Origin: Marinobacterium lacunae
Lineage (GTDB): Bacteria; Pseudomonadota; Gammaproteobacteria; Pseudomonadales; Balneatricaceae
DNA: 64,000 nucleotides
Reading direction: 5' to 3'
NCBI RefSeq assembly: GCF_000705555.1
Contig: NZ_JMQN01000057.1
Location: 248,001-312,000, forward strand
Below the pieces are notes generated by a model. It was not told where the DNA came from, did no database searches, and was given only the letters and a program-made list of their open reading frames with translations. A program made the position numbers and the translations under genes. Positions 7,780 through 17,518 of the stretch are shown here, piece after piece (the stretch's first letter is position 1; each line of letters begins with the position of its first letter).

Positions 7780-10029
7780 TCAGACCGTTACCCGATGCAG
7801 CTGTTCCAGATCGATCTGCCCTGCCACTACTTTGCGTATGCCATCCTGTAACAACGAGCGCATACCTGCAGAGTCCGCAGCAGCCTTGATCTCGGCAACA
7901 TTCGCTTGGCGATAGATCAGTTCCCGCAACACCGCATCGGAAACCAGCAACTCATGAATGCCGGTACGTCCTCGGTAGCCACTATCGTTGCACTCTGCAC
8001 ACCCGACCGGCTTATAGAGTTTGAAGTCGGTTTCAATATTAAGCTCCGGCCAATAGTCATCGCCGTACTGCCGCTTGAGATACGCCACCTGTTCTTCACT
8101 TGGGGTATAAGGCGCCTTGCAGTGAGAACACAGTGTGCGCACCAAGCGCTGCGCGAGCACCCCAAGCAGGGCATCAGCAAAGGATACCGGGTCAATTCCC
8201 AAGTCAAGCAAGCGTGTAATGGTTTCAGGCGCCGAGTTGGTATGCAGCGTCGAGAACACCATATGGCCGGTCAGTGAGGCTTCGACACCTGCGTGGGCGG
8301 TCTCCCTATCGCGCATCTCTCCAATCAGGATCACATCGGGATCTGCACGCAGGAAAGCGCGCAGAGCGGTCGCAAAATCGAATCCGATTCGCGGCTGAAT
8401 TTGCACCTGTTGCAAACCGGGCTGGGTGATCTCTACCGGATCCTCTGCTGTCCATATCTTGCGATCAGGTGTGTTCAGACACGCCAGCACCGCATGTAGT
8501 GTTGTGGTTTTACCTGACCCTGTCGGCCCAACCACCAGGAGTATTCCATGCGGATGCCGCAACAGTTGCTCAATACCCTTCTTGTTACCCGGTGAAAGAT
8601 TCAGTTTATCGAACGGAATCGGCTCGCCGCTTTGTAACAAACGAAGCACAACCCCCTCTCCATGCACGGTCGGGATGGTCGCAACACGAACATCCTGCAC
8701 AAGGCCCTTCAATCGAATACTGAACTTGCCATCCTGAGGCAGACGGCGCTCGGCGATATCAAGCCGCGAAATGATTTTGATCCGCGAGACTGTCGCGCGC
8801 ACATGCGTCGCCGGAATCTGAATAATTTCCTGACATACGCCATCAATTCTCATGCGCACACTAGCCGGATTTCGACCTCCACCCGGCTCAATATGGATAT
8901 CAGAGGCCCTTAACCGGCGTCCATCGAGCAATATGCGGTTAACCAGCCTGACAACGGTCGAGTCCTGCTCAGAGACTTCGTCACTGTCTGAAATGACATT
9001 CTCTTCGACAGTCTCTTCTTCAAGCTCACCCAGTATGGTCGAGAGGTTCCCCGACTCGGCGCCTGTTTCGATCTCCAATCCCAAATACTGGTGAATGTCG
9101 TCAATCAGCCCGCAACACAGCTGAGTGTCGCGATTGCCGAGGAAATTCTCCACGACCATGACACGGCTGGTATCGCTGGGATCGTCGATCAGAATCACCA
9201 CGCGGTCATCCCGTGCGCCAGCAAGCAGCACAAGGTTATTGTTTTTCAGATACGCCTGATTGATCTTTTCACACACAGGGTGCAGCTGATACCGCTCTGG
9301 CTCATACGCGATAAATGGCACCTGATAGAATTGCTCGAGCGATCGCCCAAGCGCCTCACGATTCAACTCTGGCATCGCCAGAAGCAGGCGGCTTAACGGA
9401 ACACGCTCACTACTCTTTTCCGCCAACTTGCCCAAGCTCGCCTGATCTATCAGGCGTTCACGTATCAGCCCTTCCCATGGTGAATCGGTGCAGCCAAAGT
9501 CATACCGAAACTTCTGCCCGATTAAATCAGCCAGTTGTGCGGCACGCTGCTCATCCTGAGTCGAAAAGTCCTCGGGGTTGGCGCTGTTGATCAACTGCAG
9601 TACGCCCAGCAGCACCTTGCCATGCATGATCGGAACGATCAGCATCGCACGGCTGCGGAAACGGGTCGTACTCTCAAACCGGGCATCGAACTTCAGTTGA
9701 GGATGAATCGTCGCCAGCTCTTCGGGATCCCTGACGTTTTTGATTCGTACAGGATGCTGGGCGAATGCAACAAAGCCAGCCAAAGAGGCGGTTGAGATCG
9801 GAACCCTGATCTCCTTTATGTCATTTCCACTTTGAAAACGGGAGATGATGTCGCCACTGGACCTGTCCCGTTGATAGACGGTTACCCGCTCGGCTCCGAG
9901 CATCTCCAGTATCGCCGGTTCAACGTTCGGAAGTGCCGCGTCAAAGTCTGGCGCCTGATGGATCCGACTGATAATGTCGGTCAATCGTGCGTAAAATTGG
10001 TTGGATTCCTGATCGGTTTTTGTTGTCAT
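7780..10029 (-). CDS. GAF-domain GspE/PilB-type secretion ATPase
   Basis: A 749-residue type II secretion/type IV pilus ATPase with an added sensor. The N-terminus is a GAF domain (about 15-175), followed by an N1E-like segment, an acidic linker (about 330-350) and the ATPase core. Walker A is GPTGSGKTTT near residue 500, Walker B is DPDVILIGEMRD near 565, and the tetracysteine zinc motif CSHC...CAEC spans about 636-680. All catalytic motifs are intact. No other secretion or pilus gene lies nearby, so this ATPase must serve a distant machine or have another role. Its coupling to a cyclase one base downstream is unusual. Confidence 0.88.
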   Translation of the reverse strand: MTTKTDQESNQFYARLTDIISRIHQAPDFDAALPNVEPAILEMLGAERVTVYQRDRSSGDIISRFQSGNDIKEIRVPISTASLAGFVAFAQHPVRIKNVRDPEELATIHPQLKFDARFESTTRFRSRAMLIVPIMHGKVLLGVLQLINSANPEDFSTQDEQRAAQLADLIGQKFRYDFGCTDSPWEGLIRERLIDQASLGKLAEKSSERVPLSRLLLAMPELNREALGRSLEQFYQVPFIAYEPERYQLHPVCEKINQAYLKNNNLVLLAGARDDRVVILIDDPSDTSRVMVVENFLGNRDTQLCCGLIDDIHQYLGLEIETGAESGNLSTILGELEEETVEENVISDSDEVSEQDSTVVRLVNRILLDGRRLRASDIHIEPGGGRNPASVRMRIDGVCQEIIQIPATHVRATVSRIKIISRLDIAERRLPQDGKFSIRLKGLVQDVRVATIPTVHGEGVVLRLLQSGEPIPFDKLNLSPGNKKGIEQLLRHPHGILLVVGPTGSGKTTTLHAVLACLNTPDRKIWTAEDPVEITQPGLQQVQIQPRIGFDFATALRAFLRADPDVILIGEMRDRETAHAGVEASLTGHMVFSTLHTNSAPETITRLLDLGIDPVSFADALLGVLAQRLVRTLCSHCKAPYTPSEEQVAYLKRQYGDDYWPELNIETDFKLYKPVGCAECNDSGYRGRTGIHELLVSDAVLRELIYRQANVAEIKAAADSAGMRSLLQDGIRKVVAGQIDLEQLHRVTV

Positions 10030-10081
10030 AATTTTCTATGCCCTGTCTAACAGGGTTCCCCTCGGACCTAACTACGTTGCG

Positions 10082-10873
10082 ATGGTACCGCAACTTTGCG
10101 AGGACGGATTGAAGATCGACATTCTCGGCTGCAGTGGAGGCATAGGGCCCGGACTTCATACAACAGCCTTTCGGGTGGATAAACATCTACTGGTCGATGC
10201 CGGCAGCGGCGTTGGCACGCTGACGCTTGAACAGATGCTGGACATACGCAGTGTGATCATTACGCACGCCCACATCGATCATATTCTCGGACTGCCGCTG
10301 ATGCTCGCGACTATCTACGATCAGCACACGCATCCAGTACATGTTTACGCCAGTTCTTCGGTCATTTCAGCCCTTAAAGACCATATCTTCAACTGGACGA
10401 TCTGGCCGGACTTTACCCAATTGCCAGCTGAAAGGCCGATCCTGCAACTGCATACTGTCGATCCTGACAGCGAGCTGGAAATTGAAAACTATCGGATTAC
10501 CACCTTACCTGCCGACCATCCCTCGCCGGCGGTTGGCTATCTGGTTAACGATGGACAGTCCAGCTTCGCATTCACAGGCGACTCCGGGTACCACCCCCCC
10601 TTCTGGCACCAGGTGAACCGGCATCAACCAGAACTGATCATCGTTGACATATCCTTTACCGACGACGCCCGGGAGTTGGCCAACGACAGCGGCCATATGA
10701 CTTCAAGCCAGCTACAGCAGGCGCTCGCACTTCTCGACTACACCCCTGACGTACGCATTACTCATCTAAAAGCAGGATTCGAACAGGCTATCAGCGCAGA
10801 GTGCAGCAGCACCGACCCAATTCACGTGGCCCCGCTGCACCATGGTGAAATCCTTAACCTCCCGAAGGGGTAA
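10082..10873 (+). CDS. Metallo-beta-lactamase fold hydrolase, class II cyclic nucleotide phosphodiesterase-like
   Basis: A 263-residue metallohydrolase. The N-terminus KIDILGCSGGIGPG and the metal motif THAHIDHILGLPL (about residues 60-72) fit the class II cAMP phosphodiesterase branch of the metallo-beta-lactamase fold. A later FTGDSGY and a C-terminal LHHG supply further metal ligands. The likely reaction is hydrolysis of 3',5'-cyclic nucleotides, which suits its position beside a nucleotide cyclase. It is transcribed away from the cyclase operon across a 52-base gap. The ATG at 10082 has no clear ribosome binding site; the in-frame TTG at 10109, preceded by GAGGACGG, is a plausible alternative. 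Its 3' end overlaps the convergent FecR gene by 20 bases. Confidence 0.8.
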   Translation: MVPQLCEDGLKIDILGCSGGIGPGLHTTAFRVDKHLLVDAGSGVGTLTLEQMLDIRSVIITHAHIDHILGLPLMLATIYDQHTHPVHVYASSSVISALKDHIFNWTIWPDFTQLPAERPILQLHTVDPDSELEIENYRITTLPADHPSPAVGYLVNDGQSSFAFTGDSGYHPPFWHQVNRHQPELIIVDISFTDDARELANDSGHMTSSQLQQALALLDYTPDVRITHLKAGFEQAISAECSSTDPIHVAPLHHGEILNLPKG

Positions 10874-12470
10874 ACAGGGCCGTACCGCTGACGGTCACGT
10901 CAGAACTGCCATTATTTCCTGATGCACTGAACGAGGAGATGATGGCATCGGCATTTGAGCCAACGAACGTCATATTCATCTCGCCGGTCATGCTCGGATA
11001 GCTCGAACACGGCCCACCGCCTGCGCAAGAACCCGATATCAACAGAGCGTCTCCGCCAACGACGGAGGTCAAGGATTGAGCGGCGTCCAGGCTCAGATTA
11101 ATCGATCGGAAATCGGCGAATCCGGACATGCTCAGCACTGCTCCAGTGACCGAATCGTTCGAGAAATCAATAGAAATACTGCCGCTGGTGTAGGCAGCGG
11201 TGAGCCCATTCTCGGTAACCGGCGCAGTGCCGCCAACATAGTAGTAGGTGAGCAGCCCGGTTTGAGCCGCCACAACTGACAGCGGTGTGATCTTGTCGCT
11301 GTATATGTAATCGAAATTGGATGAGCTAACTGCCACCCCGTTTTCGGAAAGCGACAAGCCACCGCTCCACCGCCCCCAGTTTACGCCGATTGCATCGCCG
11401 CCTATGCCGGTCAATACGGCAGTGCCGCTATCGAAGGTACACGGCTGGCAGTCCCCGGCCGCGTCACCAAGATAGTAAATTTTCGTCGGGACATTGCCGA
11501 CCGCTCCTATCGTGGACAACTGGATTTGATTGGCTCCATCGGCTTTAACATACCCGGATGAGGGCTTGTATCCCCCCGAGCTGTTCTGCTCGGTCATCGA
11601 CACCAGCACAACCGAACCTGATGGCGCATTGCCGACAAAACCCGCAGCATTGTTGGTCAGACTGCCTGCGGCGGTGCTGTCGATCACCTGGGTATCGAGG
11701 GCGTTCGAGAGCTGAGGATCAAGCACGTCATCACTGCCGGTGACTGATCCGTCTCCTGGCTCTGAGCCTTTGCTGCCCGCGTCCGACGAGGATGTGTCCT
11801 CACCGCCCTCGGATGAAGGAGACGGAGTACCACCAGCAGGGTCATCAGTATCCTCAACAAATCCTGCCGGAGGTTCATCGGAAAGTACTATCGACGAGCC
11901 ACCGGTCTGTGACAGAGAGAAATACTGCCCCTTGGGTATATCCTTGGCGTCCGACTGGCCTGATACATGTATGCGACCATCAAGCACTCGACCCACCAGA
12001 CCCGGAGGCGCGTTGCGCTGACCGGCGCAAGAGACATCGCAGAGCTGAAGTTCGTAGTGTGTGCCGCGGATACCAATAGTTGCGACAACCGTGCGCACGC
12101 TGTAATCGTCCTTGTCGTGTTTACCCACTTGTCCGGTAACCGTTCTCATGCCGCCTTTTAGCAGCTCGAACACGGCGTTGTCCTTTTCGCGGTCGTCCTT
12201 GTCAAAGCTGTACTCGGCAATGCGAAACTCACTTGCAGGCTTAACCGAGACAAGGCCGCCATCGGTAAACCGTACCTGCAGGCGCCCACCCTCACCGGTC
12301 CTCAAAAGATCGCCATCATACAGGGGCGACTTTCGCTGCAACGCCCGTGCCTCTCCTTGCGCATCAACCGCTTCAACCTGACCAATTGCCAGCAGGACAA
12401 GCCCCACCTGCTCAGCCGCCCATACGGGGAACGGGAGGATCAATAACACTGCAACCAGTAATGCTCTCAT
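10854..12470 (-). CDS. FecR-domain secreted protein
   Basis: A 538-residue exported protein. A signal peptide (ending near AEQ, residue 20) precedes a FecR domain (about 25-145) with the hallmark TIGIRGTHYEL near residue 131. A low-complexity linker rich in Ser, Gly, Asp and Glu spans about 205-245. The C-terminal half (about 250-538) is a beta-rich region with paired cysteines (DCQPC, CAGGGPC) that I do not recognise. FecR domains outside iron signalling often occur with CHASE2 cyclases and repeat-containing envelope proteins, as here. It starts ten bases after the TPR-barrel gene and is presumably cotranscribed with it. The ligand is unknown. Confidence 0.8.
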   Translation of the reverse strand: MRALLVAVLLILPFPVWAAEQVGLVLLAIGQVEAVDAQGEARALQRKSPLYDGDLLRTGEGGRLQVRFTDGGLVSVKPASEFRIAEYSFDKDDREKDNAVFELLKGGMRTVTGQVGKHDKDDYSVRTVVATIGIRGTHYELQLCDVSCAGQRNAPPGLVGRVLDGRIHVSGQSDAKDIPKGQYFSLSQTGGSSIVLSDEPPAGFVEDTDDPAGGTPSPSSEGGEDTSSSDAGSKGSEPGDGSVTGSDDVLDPQLSNALDTQVIDSTAAGSLTNNAAGFVGNAPSGSVVLVSMTEQNSSGGYKPSSGYVKADGANQIQLSTIGAVGNVPTKIYYLGDAAGDCQPCTFDSGTAVLTGIGGDAIGVNWGRWSGGLSLSENGVAVSSSNFDYIYSDKITPLSVVAAQTGLLTYYYVGGTAPVTENGLTAAYTSGSISIDFSNDSVTGAVLSMSGFADFRSINLSLDAAQSLTSVVGGDALLISGSCAGGGPCSSYPSMTGEMNMTFVGSNADAIISSFSASGNNGSSDVTVSGTALFTPSGG

Positions 12471-12480
12471 CGCTCAGGCC

Positions 12481-13824
12481 TTAGAATTGATAGTGCACAC
12501 CCAACGCAACCTGCTGACGTTGATAGTCAAGCAAGGCGGTATTGGAATCATTGTCGCGCAGCGAAAGCTCGGTAAATGCCTTGATTCGGGGCGATAGCTG
12601 CCACTGTAGATCCGCCAGAAACGCAGTATTACGATCGTTCCGGTCAGCGGACGTCAGTGGTGTCAGAAGGTAGTACGGCCCGTCATATCGACTATTTTGG
12701 AATATCAGCGCGGTGTTGAGCGTCAGCTCCGTCGACAACATCCAACTGGCGCCCAGGTGACCTCCGGTAATATCCCGCTCGGCGCTACCGGCGGTAAAAA
12801 GGTTGTCATCCCTTGGCGTCTCACGTCCGGTGTATAACGACGCCTGTAACAGCGGATCGCCAATAAAATCAGCCCGCCAACGCGCCGACACTCCCGCCAG
12901 AGTCATATCGGCGTCGCGAGTACCAGCGCCGTATTCCAGCCTGTTCCAGCTACCAAATACGCCCATTGCCAGATCGCGCCCCAGCGCTTTTTGGTACTCA
13001 ACCGAGACTCCGTACAGATTTCGATACGTGTGGTGATCGAGTATGTAGCGCTGACCACTCACCCGGGTGCGGACGAATTGCCCATCCCCCTGCCAGATAA
13101 CGCCTGTTCCTACATCCAGACTGAGGTTATCAAGGCTGTTCAAATCCTCATACCAACGGCCATCAGCGCTGACATCCGCCAACCAGCTCCAGTTGTCATT
13201 AATCGGATTCTGATGCATGAGCGAACCTGTCAAACGGCTGAACCTGTCACCCTGACTCGACACACCCGAGGCTTCATACAGATTGCCGAATGCGTCGTAT
13301 AAGGCCAGCGATGACGCATCACCCGGCCCCGAATTCACGTTGTCGTCATAGCCGACCCTGAATGACACAGAGCGTCGGGTAACTGCTACCGGACCACGCT
13401 TTGCTTCCTCGATACGGGACAGAAAAACATCGACACGCGCCTTAACATCACCGGGAGGATTCAGCGCCAGAACATCGTTGAACAGCCTCTCAGATCGGTC
13501 GAATTCGCCGATCAGGTAATAGGCTCTGGCAAGCTCCAACCGAGCGGCCTGATAGCCCGGTTGCGCCATCAATACGCGTTCAAAGGCGAAAATGCCTTCA
13601 TTGGGATGACCGCTATCGACTGCCGCGATTCCGTACTGCATGTCGAACTCGGGCAAACCCTCCATCTGCGGTCGCTGCTCCAATGCCAACTGATAGGCCT
13701 TGGCGAACTCCCCATCTTTATTTAACTCAGTTAACCGATCCAGATCGCTGGAAGCCTGAACGCTCGCCACACCGCCAGTAAGCGCGAAAGAAAGTATCAG
13801 GCTCTTGAAAAGATTGGATTGCAC
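12481..13824 (-). CDS. TPR protein with C-terminal outer-membrane beta-barrel
   Basis: An exported protein of about 447 residues. A signal-like segment (SLILSFALTGGVASVQA) is followed by tetratricopeptide-like helices (about 25-150: FAKAYQLAL, AARLELARAYYLIGEFDRSERLF). From about residue 165 to the end come alternating aromatic beta-strands finishing in LGVHYQF, a terminal phenylalanine typical of outer-membrane barrels. The layout resembles surface-assembly or DUF560-type TPR-barrel proteins. I chose the GTG at 13824 because the signal peptide starts there and GGGGG lies just upstream; an in-frame ATG at 13881 would add 19 atypical residues. It is first in an operon with the FecR gene, so the pair probably works at the cell envelope. 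Confidence 0.72.
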   Translation of the reverse strand: MQSNLFKSLILSFALTGGVASVQASSDLDRLTELNKDGEFAKAYQLALEQRPQMEGLPEFDMQYGIAAVDSGHPNEGIFAFERVLMAQPGYQAARLELARAYYLIGEFDRSERLFNDVLALNPPGDVKARVDVFLSRIEEAKRGPVAVTRRSVSFRVGYDDNVNSGPGDASSLALYDAFGNLYEASGVSSQGDRFSRLTGSLMHQNPINDNWSWLADVSADGRWYEDLNSLDNLSLDVGTGVIWQGDGQFVRTRVSGQRYILDHHTYRNLYGVSVEYQKALGRDLAMGVFGSWNRLEYGAGTRDADMTLAGVSARWRADFIGDPLLQASLYTGRETPRDDNLFTAGSAERDITGGHLGASWMLSTELTLNTALIFQNSRYDGPYYLLTPLTSADRNDRNTAFLADLQWQLSPRIKAFTELSLRDNDSNTALLDYQRQQVALGVHYQF

Positions 13825-13975
13825 AGTGCCCCCGATAGGCGATCCACGGAGCATGCTTTCATGCCCCGCCTCTAATGGCATACGAATTAACCTTTTTTAT
13901 ACCGAATTGTCGCTCGATAGCAACCAAACTTATGCCATGAAACGCCTTATGCGGCCAAGAATCGGGGCGGTTATC

Positions 13976-14872
13976 CTACCGGATACCGCCGCGCCCAACG
14001 TTGCGTACCCAATAGCGAACAGCTGGCCAGCGGTTGACCAGCATGGCAAGAAAGATCATGGAGCAGCCGGCAATCTGCATCGGGCTCATCTGCTCGCCGA
14101 GCCACCAGGCCGCCATTAATGCCGCCCAAACGGGCTCAAGGGTCATGATAATCGCGGCATGACTGGCAGGCGCCAGCCCCTGTGCACGGGTTTGAATGGA
14201 AAAGCGAAGACTGGTGGCGATCAATGTACTGGCCAGAAACCAGCCCCAGATCGCCATCGGCTGGTCGAAGTTCCAGGTTTCAGTGAAGATCGATACCACG
14301 AACGTGATGATACCGGCCAATACCAGCTGAATAGCGGTTAGCGGGACGGTCGGGATACGTGCCGATGCCCGGCTGTTGAGGATAAACGTCAGCGAGAAAA
14401 ACAGTGCCGCAGTAAGGAAACTCATCTCACCCAAGCCAATCGAAAACTCAGTATCGAGCGACAGGCAGGCTAATCCAGAGGCAACGAAAGGCAGCGAATA
14501 GAATACGTAACGCCCGGGGCGCTCACCAAAAAACAGGCCCATCAAGGGCACCATCACGACGCCCAGGCTAGTCAGGAAAGCACCGACGCCCAGATGCGTC
14601 GAAAGATGCAAACCGAGAATCCAAAACACCATCGCCACCCCGAATAACATCCCGACCTTCAGGCTTGCCCGCCACTGCTCGGCAGACAGCGCCTTGAGCG
14701 ATCCGAGACGAAACGAAGCGACAAGTAAGCCTGCGCTGGAAAACCGCATGGCGATGAACAGCAACGGCGCAAGTCCAGCCAACGCCTCCTTTGAGAAAAT
14801 CCAACCGGCAGCAGCCAATAGCGTTGTGAGAACAAGCAGAAGGTCTGCTTTAACATGGTTCGAGAGCGGCAC
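13976..14872 (-). CDS. EamA/DMT family transporter
   Basis: A 299-residue inner-membrane protein with about ten membrane helices in two EamA halves (ALAGLAPLLFIAMRFSSAGLL in the first, ALAPASHAAIIMTLEPVWAAL-like segment in the second). Members export metabolites such as amino acids or take up varied small molecules; the substrate here is unknown. The reading frame stays open upstream to 15100, but GTG at 14872 is preceded by AAGGAG at good spacing and gives the family's usual length of about 300 residues. It is divergent from gap and not obviously linked in function to its neighbours. Confidence 0.85.
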   Translation of the reverse strand: MPLSNHVKADLLLVLTTLLAAAGWIFSKEALAGLAPLLFIAMRFSSAGLLVASFRLGSLKALSAEQWRASLKVGMLFGVAMVFWILGLHLSTHLGVGAFLTSLGVVMVPLMGLFFGERPGRYVFYSLPFVASGLACLSLDTEFSIGLGEMSFLTAALFFSLTFILNSRASARIPTVPLTAIQLVLAGIITFVVSIFTETWNFDQPMAIWGWFLASTLIATSLRFSIQTRAQGLAPASHAAIIMTLEPVWAALMAAWWLGEQMSPMQIAGCSMIFLAMLVNRWPAVRYWVRNVGRGGIR

Positions 14873-15161
14873 CTGTTTAGACTCCTTGTAAAAAACACGC
14901 CATCGTCTTGATATGACGGAACGATTGTCCGATCGATATAAAAGTCCGGGATCCCGAAAAGCCGACGCAAAATCTACGGTGACAACCACGATAAAACTGG
15001 CGATCGGCATCAGAGACGCTTTACTGGTATAAAGAAACGAAGCGAGATGGGCCGACCGGTCTTTCTTGCTCTGTGACGCCGGTGGGGCCGATAAGAGCAA
15101 GCATAGTACCGGAAAAAATAACGGCCGTTCAGTACTTCAGCGTCACGACAGGAGTTTCGAC

Positions 15162-16169
15162 ATGGCAAAGATTCGCATTGCAATCAACGGAATGGGACGT
15201 ATTGGGCGCAACATTGTCAGGGCTCTTTATGAACGAGGGTATCAGGACCGTATAGAGGTCGTCGCCATCAACGATCTTGGCGACGTCAACATCAATGCTC
15301 ACCTGCTGACATTTGACTCGGTTCATGGCCGCTTTGCCACCGATGTCAGCGTCGATAACGGCAAACTCATTGTGGGCGGCCATGCTATCGAACACTTCAG
15401 CGAGACCGATCCCAGACGGCTGCCGTGGAAAGCGCTTGGCATTGATCTGGTATGCGAGTGCACCGGGCACTTCACCAGCCGAAACAAGGCGGTCATGCAC
15501 CTTGAAGCCGGTGCCGGAAAAGTGCTGCTCTCCGCCCCGGGCACTGATGTCGATGCCACCGTGGTGTTCGGCATCAACAGCGAGGTGCTGAAACCCGAAC
15601 ACCGGATCATATCCAACGCATCCTGTACCACAAACTGCTTGGCGCCAGTGGCCAAGGCCCTGAACGACGGTGTGGGAATCGACAGAGGGCTGATGACCAC
15701 CATTCACGCCTTCACTAACGATCAGCACCTCACCGATGTCTATCACAGCGATCCCTACCGGGCCCGAGCGGCAACCGAGTCGATGATCCCGACCAAAACC
15801 GGGGCCGCTGCCGCTGTCGGGCTTGTGCTACCGGAGTTGAACGGTCGACTGGATGGCATGGCCGTACGGGTTCCCACCATCAACGTATCGCTGGTCGACC
15901 TGACCTTTCAGGCGGAACGGAAAACCACTGCCGATGAGATCAATGCCATCATGATTGACGCGGCGAATGGTCCGATGAAAGGTATTCTTGAAATCAACTC
16001 ACTGCCACTGGTATCAGTGGACTTCAACCACAACCCGGCCTCGTCCATCTTTGATACCAACCACACCCGCGTTAACGGTGATCTGGTCAAGGTTATGGCC
16101 TGGTACGACAACGAGTGGGGGTTCTCGAACCGCATGATCGACAACATCCTGTCGATCATGGCGCTGTAA
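15162..16169 (+). CDS. gap: Type I glyceraldehyde-3-phosphate dehydrogenase
   Basis: Oxidises glyceraldehyde-3-phosphate to 1,3-bisphosphoglycerate with NAD in glycolysis, and works in reverse in gluconeogenesis. The 335 residues have the Rossmann motif [10 protein letters not shown] at the N-terminus, the catalytic cysteine in [12 protein letters not shown] (near residue 155), the catalytic histidine in TIHAFTNDQ and the C-terminal [20 protein letters not shown]-type insertions and erythrose-4-phosphate dehydrogenase features were not seen. ATG at 15162 follows AGGAG with a suitable gap. The gene stands alone, and a hairpin follows its stop. Confidence 0.94.
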   Translation: MAKIRIAINGMGRIGRNIVRALYERGYQDRIEVVAINDLGDVNINAHLLTFDSVHGRFATDVSVDNGKLIVGGHAIEHFSETDPRRLPWKALGIDLVCECTGHFTSRNKAVMHLEAGAGKVLLSAPGTDVDATVVFGINSEVLKPEHRIISNASCTTNCLAPVAKALNDGVGIDRGLMTTIHAFTNDQHLTDVYHSDPYRARAATESMIPTKTGAAAAVGLVLPELNGRLDGMAVRVPTINVSLVDLTFQAERKTTADEINAIMIDAANGPMKGILEINSLPLVSVDFNHNPASSIFDTNHTRVNGDLVKVMAWYDNEWGFSNRMIDNILSIMAL

Positions 16170-16178
16170 CGACAAACA

Positions 16179-16208
16179 TCTGCCGGTGTTTCCAGACACA
16201 CCGGCAGA
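16179..16208. terminator. Hairpin between gap and the pirin gene
   Basis: An 11-base stem (TCTGCCGGTGT / ACACCGGCAGA) with an eight-base loop lies ten bases after the gap stop and before the convergent pirin gene. Only a weak T-rich stretch follows (CCCTTTG), so termination is likely but not certain. Confidence 0.6.
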
Positions 16209-16230
16209 CCCTTTGTTCGAGATCAGAGGC

Positions 16231-16920
16231 TCAATCCGCGAGCGTGAATAACAGCGCCTCAACGTCCATTGGCACCTCAATCTCCAACAGTGACTCCCCT
16301 TTCAACTCAGCACCATCACCGGCCTGCATCTCCATGCCATTCACAGACAATGCTCCTTTGGCTATCTGCAGATAGTGGGTGCGCTCGGGGACAATCGAAA
16401 GCTCTAAGCTTTCATGGCTCAAGCGTAGCTGCCTGATCTCGGCATCCTGATGAATCTTCAGCGAGCCGTCCCGTCCATCGGGGGAGACAATCAGGGTAAC
16501 CCCCTTCGAGTCTGAGAAGTCCTTTTGCGCATACCCGGGATGCAGCCCCTTGCGCTCCGGCAGAATCCACAACTGCAGGAAGCGCAGCGAATTCTGTTCA
16601 TCCGGGTTGTATTCACTGTGCATGATACCCGTGCCCGCGCTCATCACCTGAACCTCTCCGGCCGAGAGATAGGCCCGGTTACCCAGGGTGTCACGATGCT
16701 CTATTCGTCCTTCAAGCACATAGCTGACGATCTCCATATCACGGTGGGGATGGGTATCAAAGCCGGCCCCGGGGGCGACGCGGTCGTCGTTAACAACCCG
16801 CAGTGTGGAGACGCCCATATAGCGGGGATCATAGTAATGGCCGAAAGAGAAACTGTGACGGCTATCGAGCCACTCGTTGCGAAACACCCCTCGCGCCTGT
16901 GATGACCTGATCGTAATCAT
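16231..16920 (-). CDS. Pirin family cupin protein
   Basis: A 229-residue bicupin of the pirin/YhhW family. The N-terminal cupin carries the metal-ligand motif HPHRDMEIVSYVLEG (about residues 57-72) and a later H in GTGIMHSEYN. YhhW-type pirins oxidise flavonols such as quercetin in vitro, and other family members act as redox-linked regulators; the role here is unknown. The ATG follows AGAAGGAG. The DoxX gene lies upstream on the same strand, and the pair is divergent from a LysR regulator, a common arrangement in Proteobacteria for redox or electrophile responses. Confidence 0.88.
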   Translation of the reverse strand: MITIRSSQARGVFRNEWLDSRHSFSFGHYYDPRYMGVSTLRVVNDDRVAPGAGFDTHPHRDMEIVSYVLEGRIEHRDTLGNRAYLSAGEVQVMSAGTGIMHSEYNPDEQNSLRFLQLWILPERKGLHPGYAQKDFSDSKGVTLIVSPDGRDGSLKIHQDAEIRQLRLSHESLELSIVPERTHYLQIAKGALSVNGMEMQAGDGAELKGESLLEIEVPMDVEALLFTLAD

Positions 16921-16958
16921 CCTGTTTCTCCTTCTGTTTTTGCTTGGTAAGGCACCTA

Positions 16959-17405
16959 TCAGGCGCCCTTTGCGGTCAGCTTGCGATCGATAGAGAGTGA
17001 GCCCGCCCCCTGAATGGCCAAGGCGACGGAGATTGCGAGCAACGCCAGTCCAAACTCATACCCGTTATTCGCCATGAACAGGCCATTGCCGACATGAACA
17101 GAGAGGATCGCCACCGCCATGGTGACAGCGAGAACGGCCGCAGCGGGACGCACCAGCAGACCAACAAGCAAAGCAATACCGCCAAAAAACTCTGCACTGC
17201 CCGCTGCCAGCGCCATCAGATACCCCGGCTCAAGGCCGATAGACGCCATCCACTGCCCTGTTCCCTCAAGACCGTAGCCACCAAAAGCACCGAACAGCTT
17301 CTGAGCGCCGTGGGCGGCAAAGATGATACCTGCCGGAATACGCAGTGCCAGCGCCGAGAGTCCGGAACGGGTTTCGAGCAGTTTGAATAGAGTTGCTTTG
17401 TTCAT
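16959..17405 (-). CDS. DoxX family membrane protein
   Basis: A 148-residue protein with four predicted membrane helices and the DoxX-family core GIIFAAHGAQKLFGAFGG near residues 27-44. Family members accompany redox enzymes, but their biochemical role is poorly defined. It lies 38 bases upstream of the pirin gene on the same strand and should be cotranscribed with it. A palindrome in the gap to the divergent LysR gene probably controls both. Confidence 0.87.
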   Translation of the reverse strand: MNKATLFKLLETRSGLSALALRIPAGIIFAAHGAQKLFGAFGGYGLEGTGQWMASIGLEPGYLMALAAGSAEFFGGIALLVGLLVRPAAAVLAVTMAVAILSVHVGNGLFMANNGYEFGLALLAISVALAIQGAGSLSIDRKLTAKGA

Positions 17406-17485
17406 GTTGGGCCACCTTTATTTAATTCAATGTGTTTGTTCAGTAAGATCACTATAAACACTGACCTCAACAAAAAATAACGGAG

Positions 17486-17510
17486 ATATTTGAGCTATAA
17501 GTTCAAATAT
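17486..17510. promoter_or_regulatory. Candidate LysR-type operator
   Basis: ATATTTGA at 17486-17493 and TTCAAATAT at 17502-17510 form an inverted repeat with an eight-base spacer in the gap between the DoxX gene and the divergent LysR gene. Size and position fit autoregulation by the adjacent LysR protein. Confidence 0.45.
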
Positions 17511-17518
17511 TTTGACCA

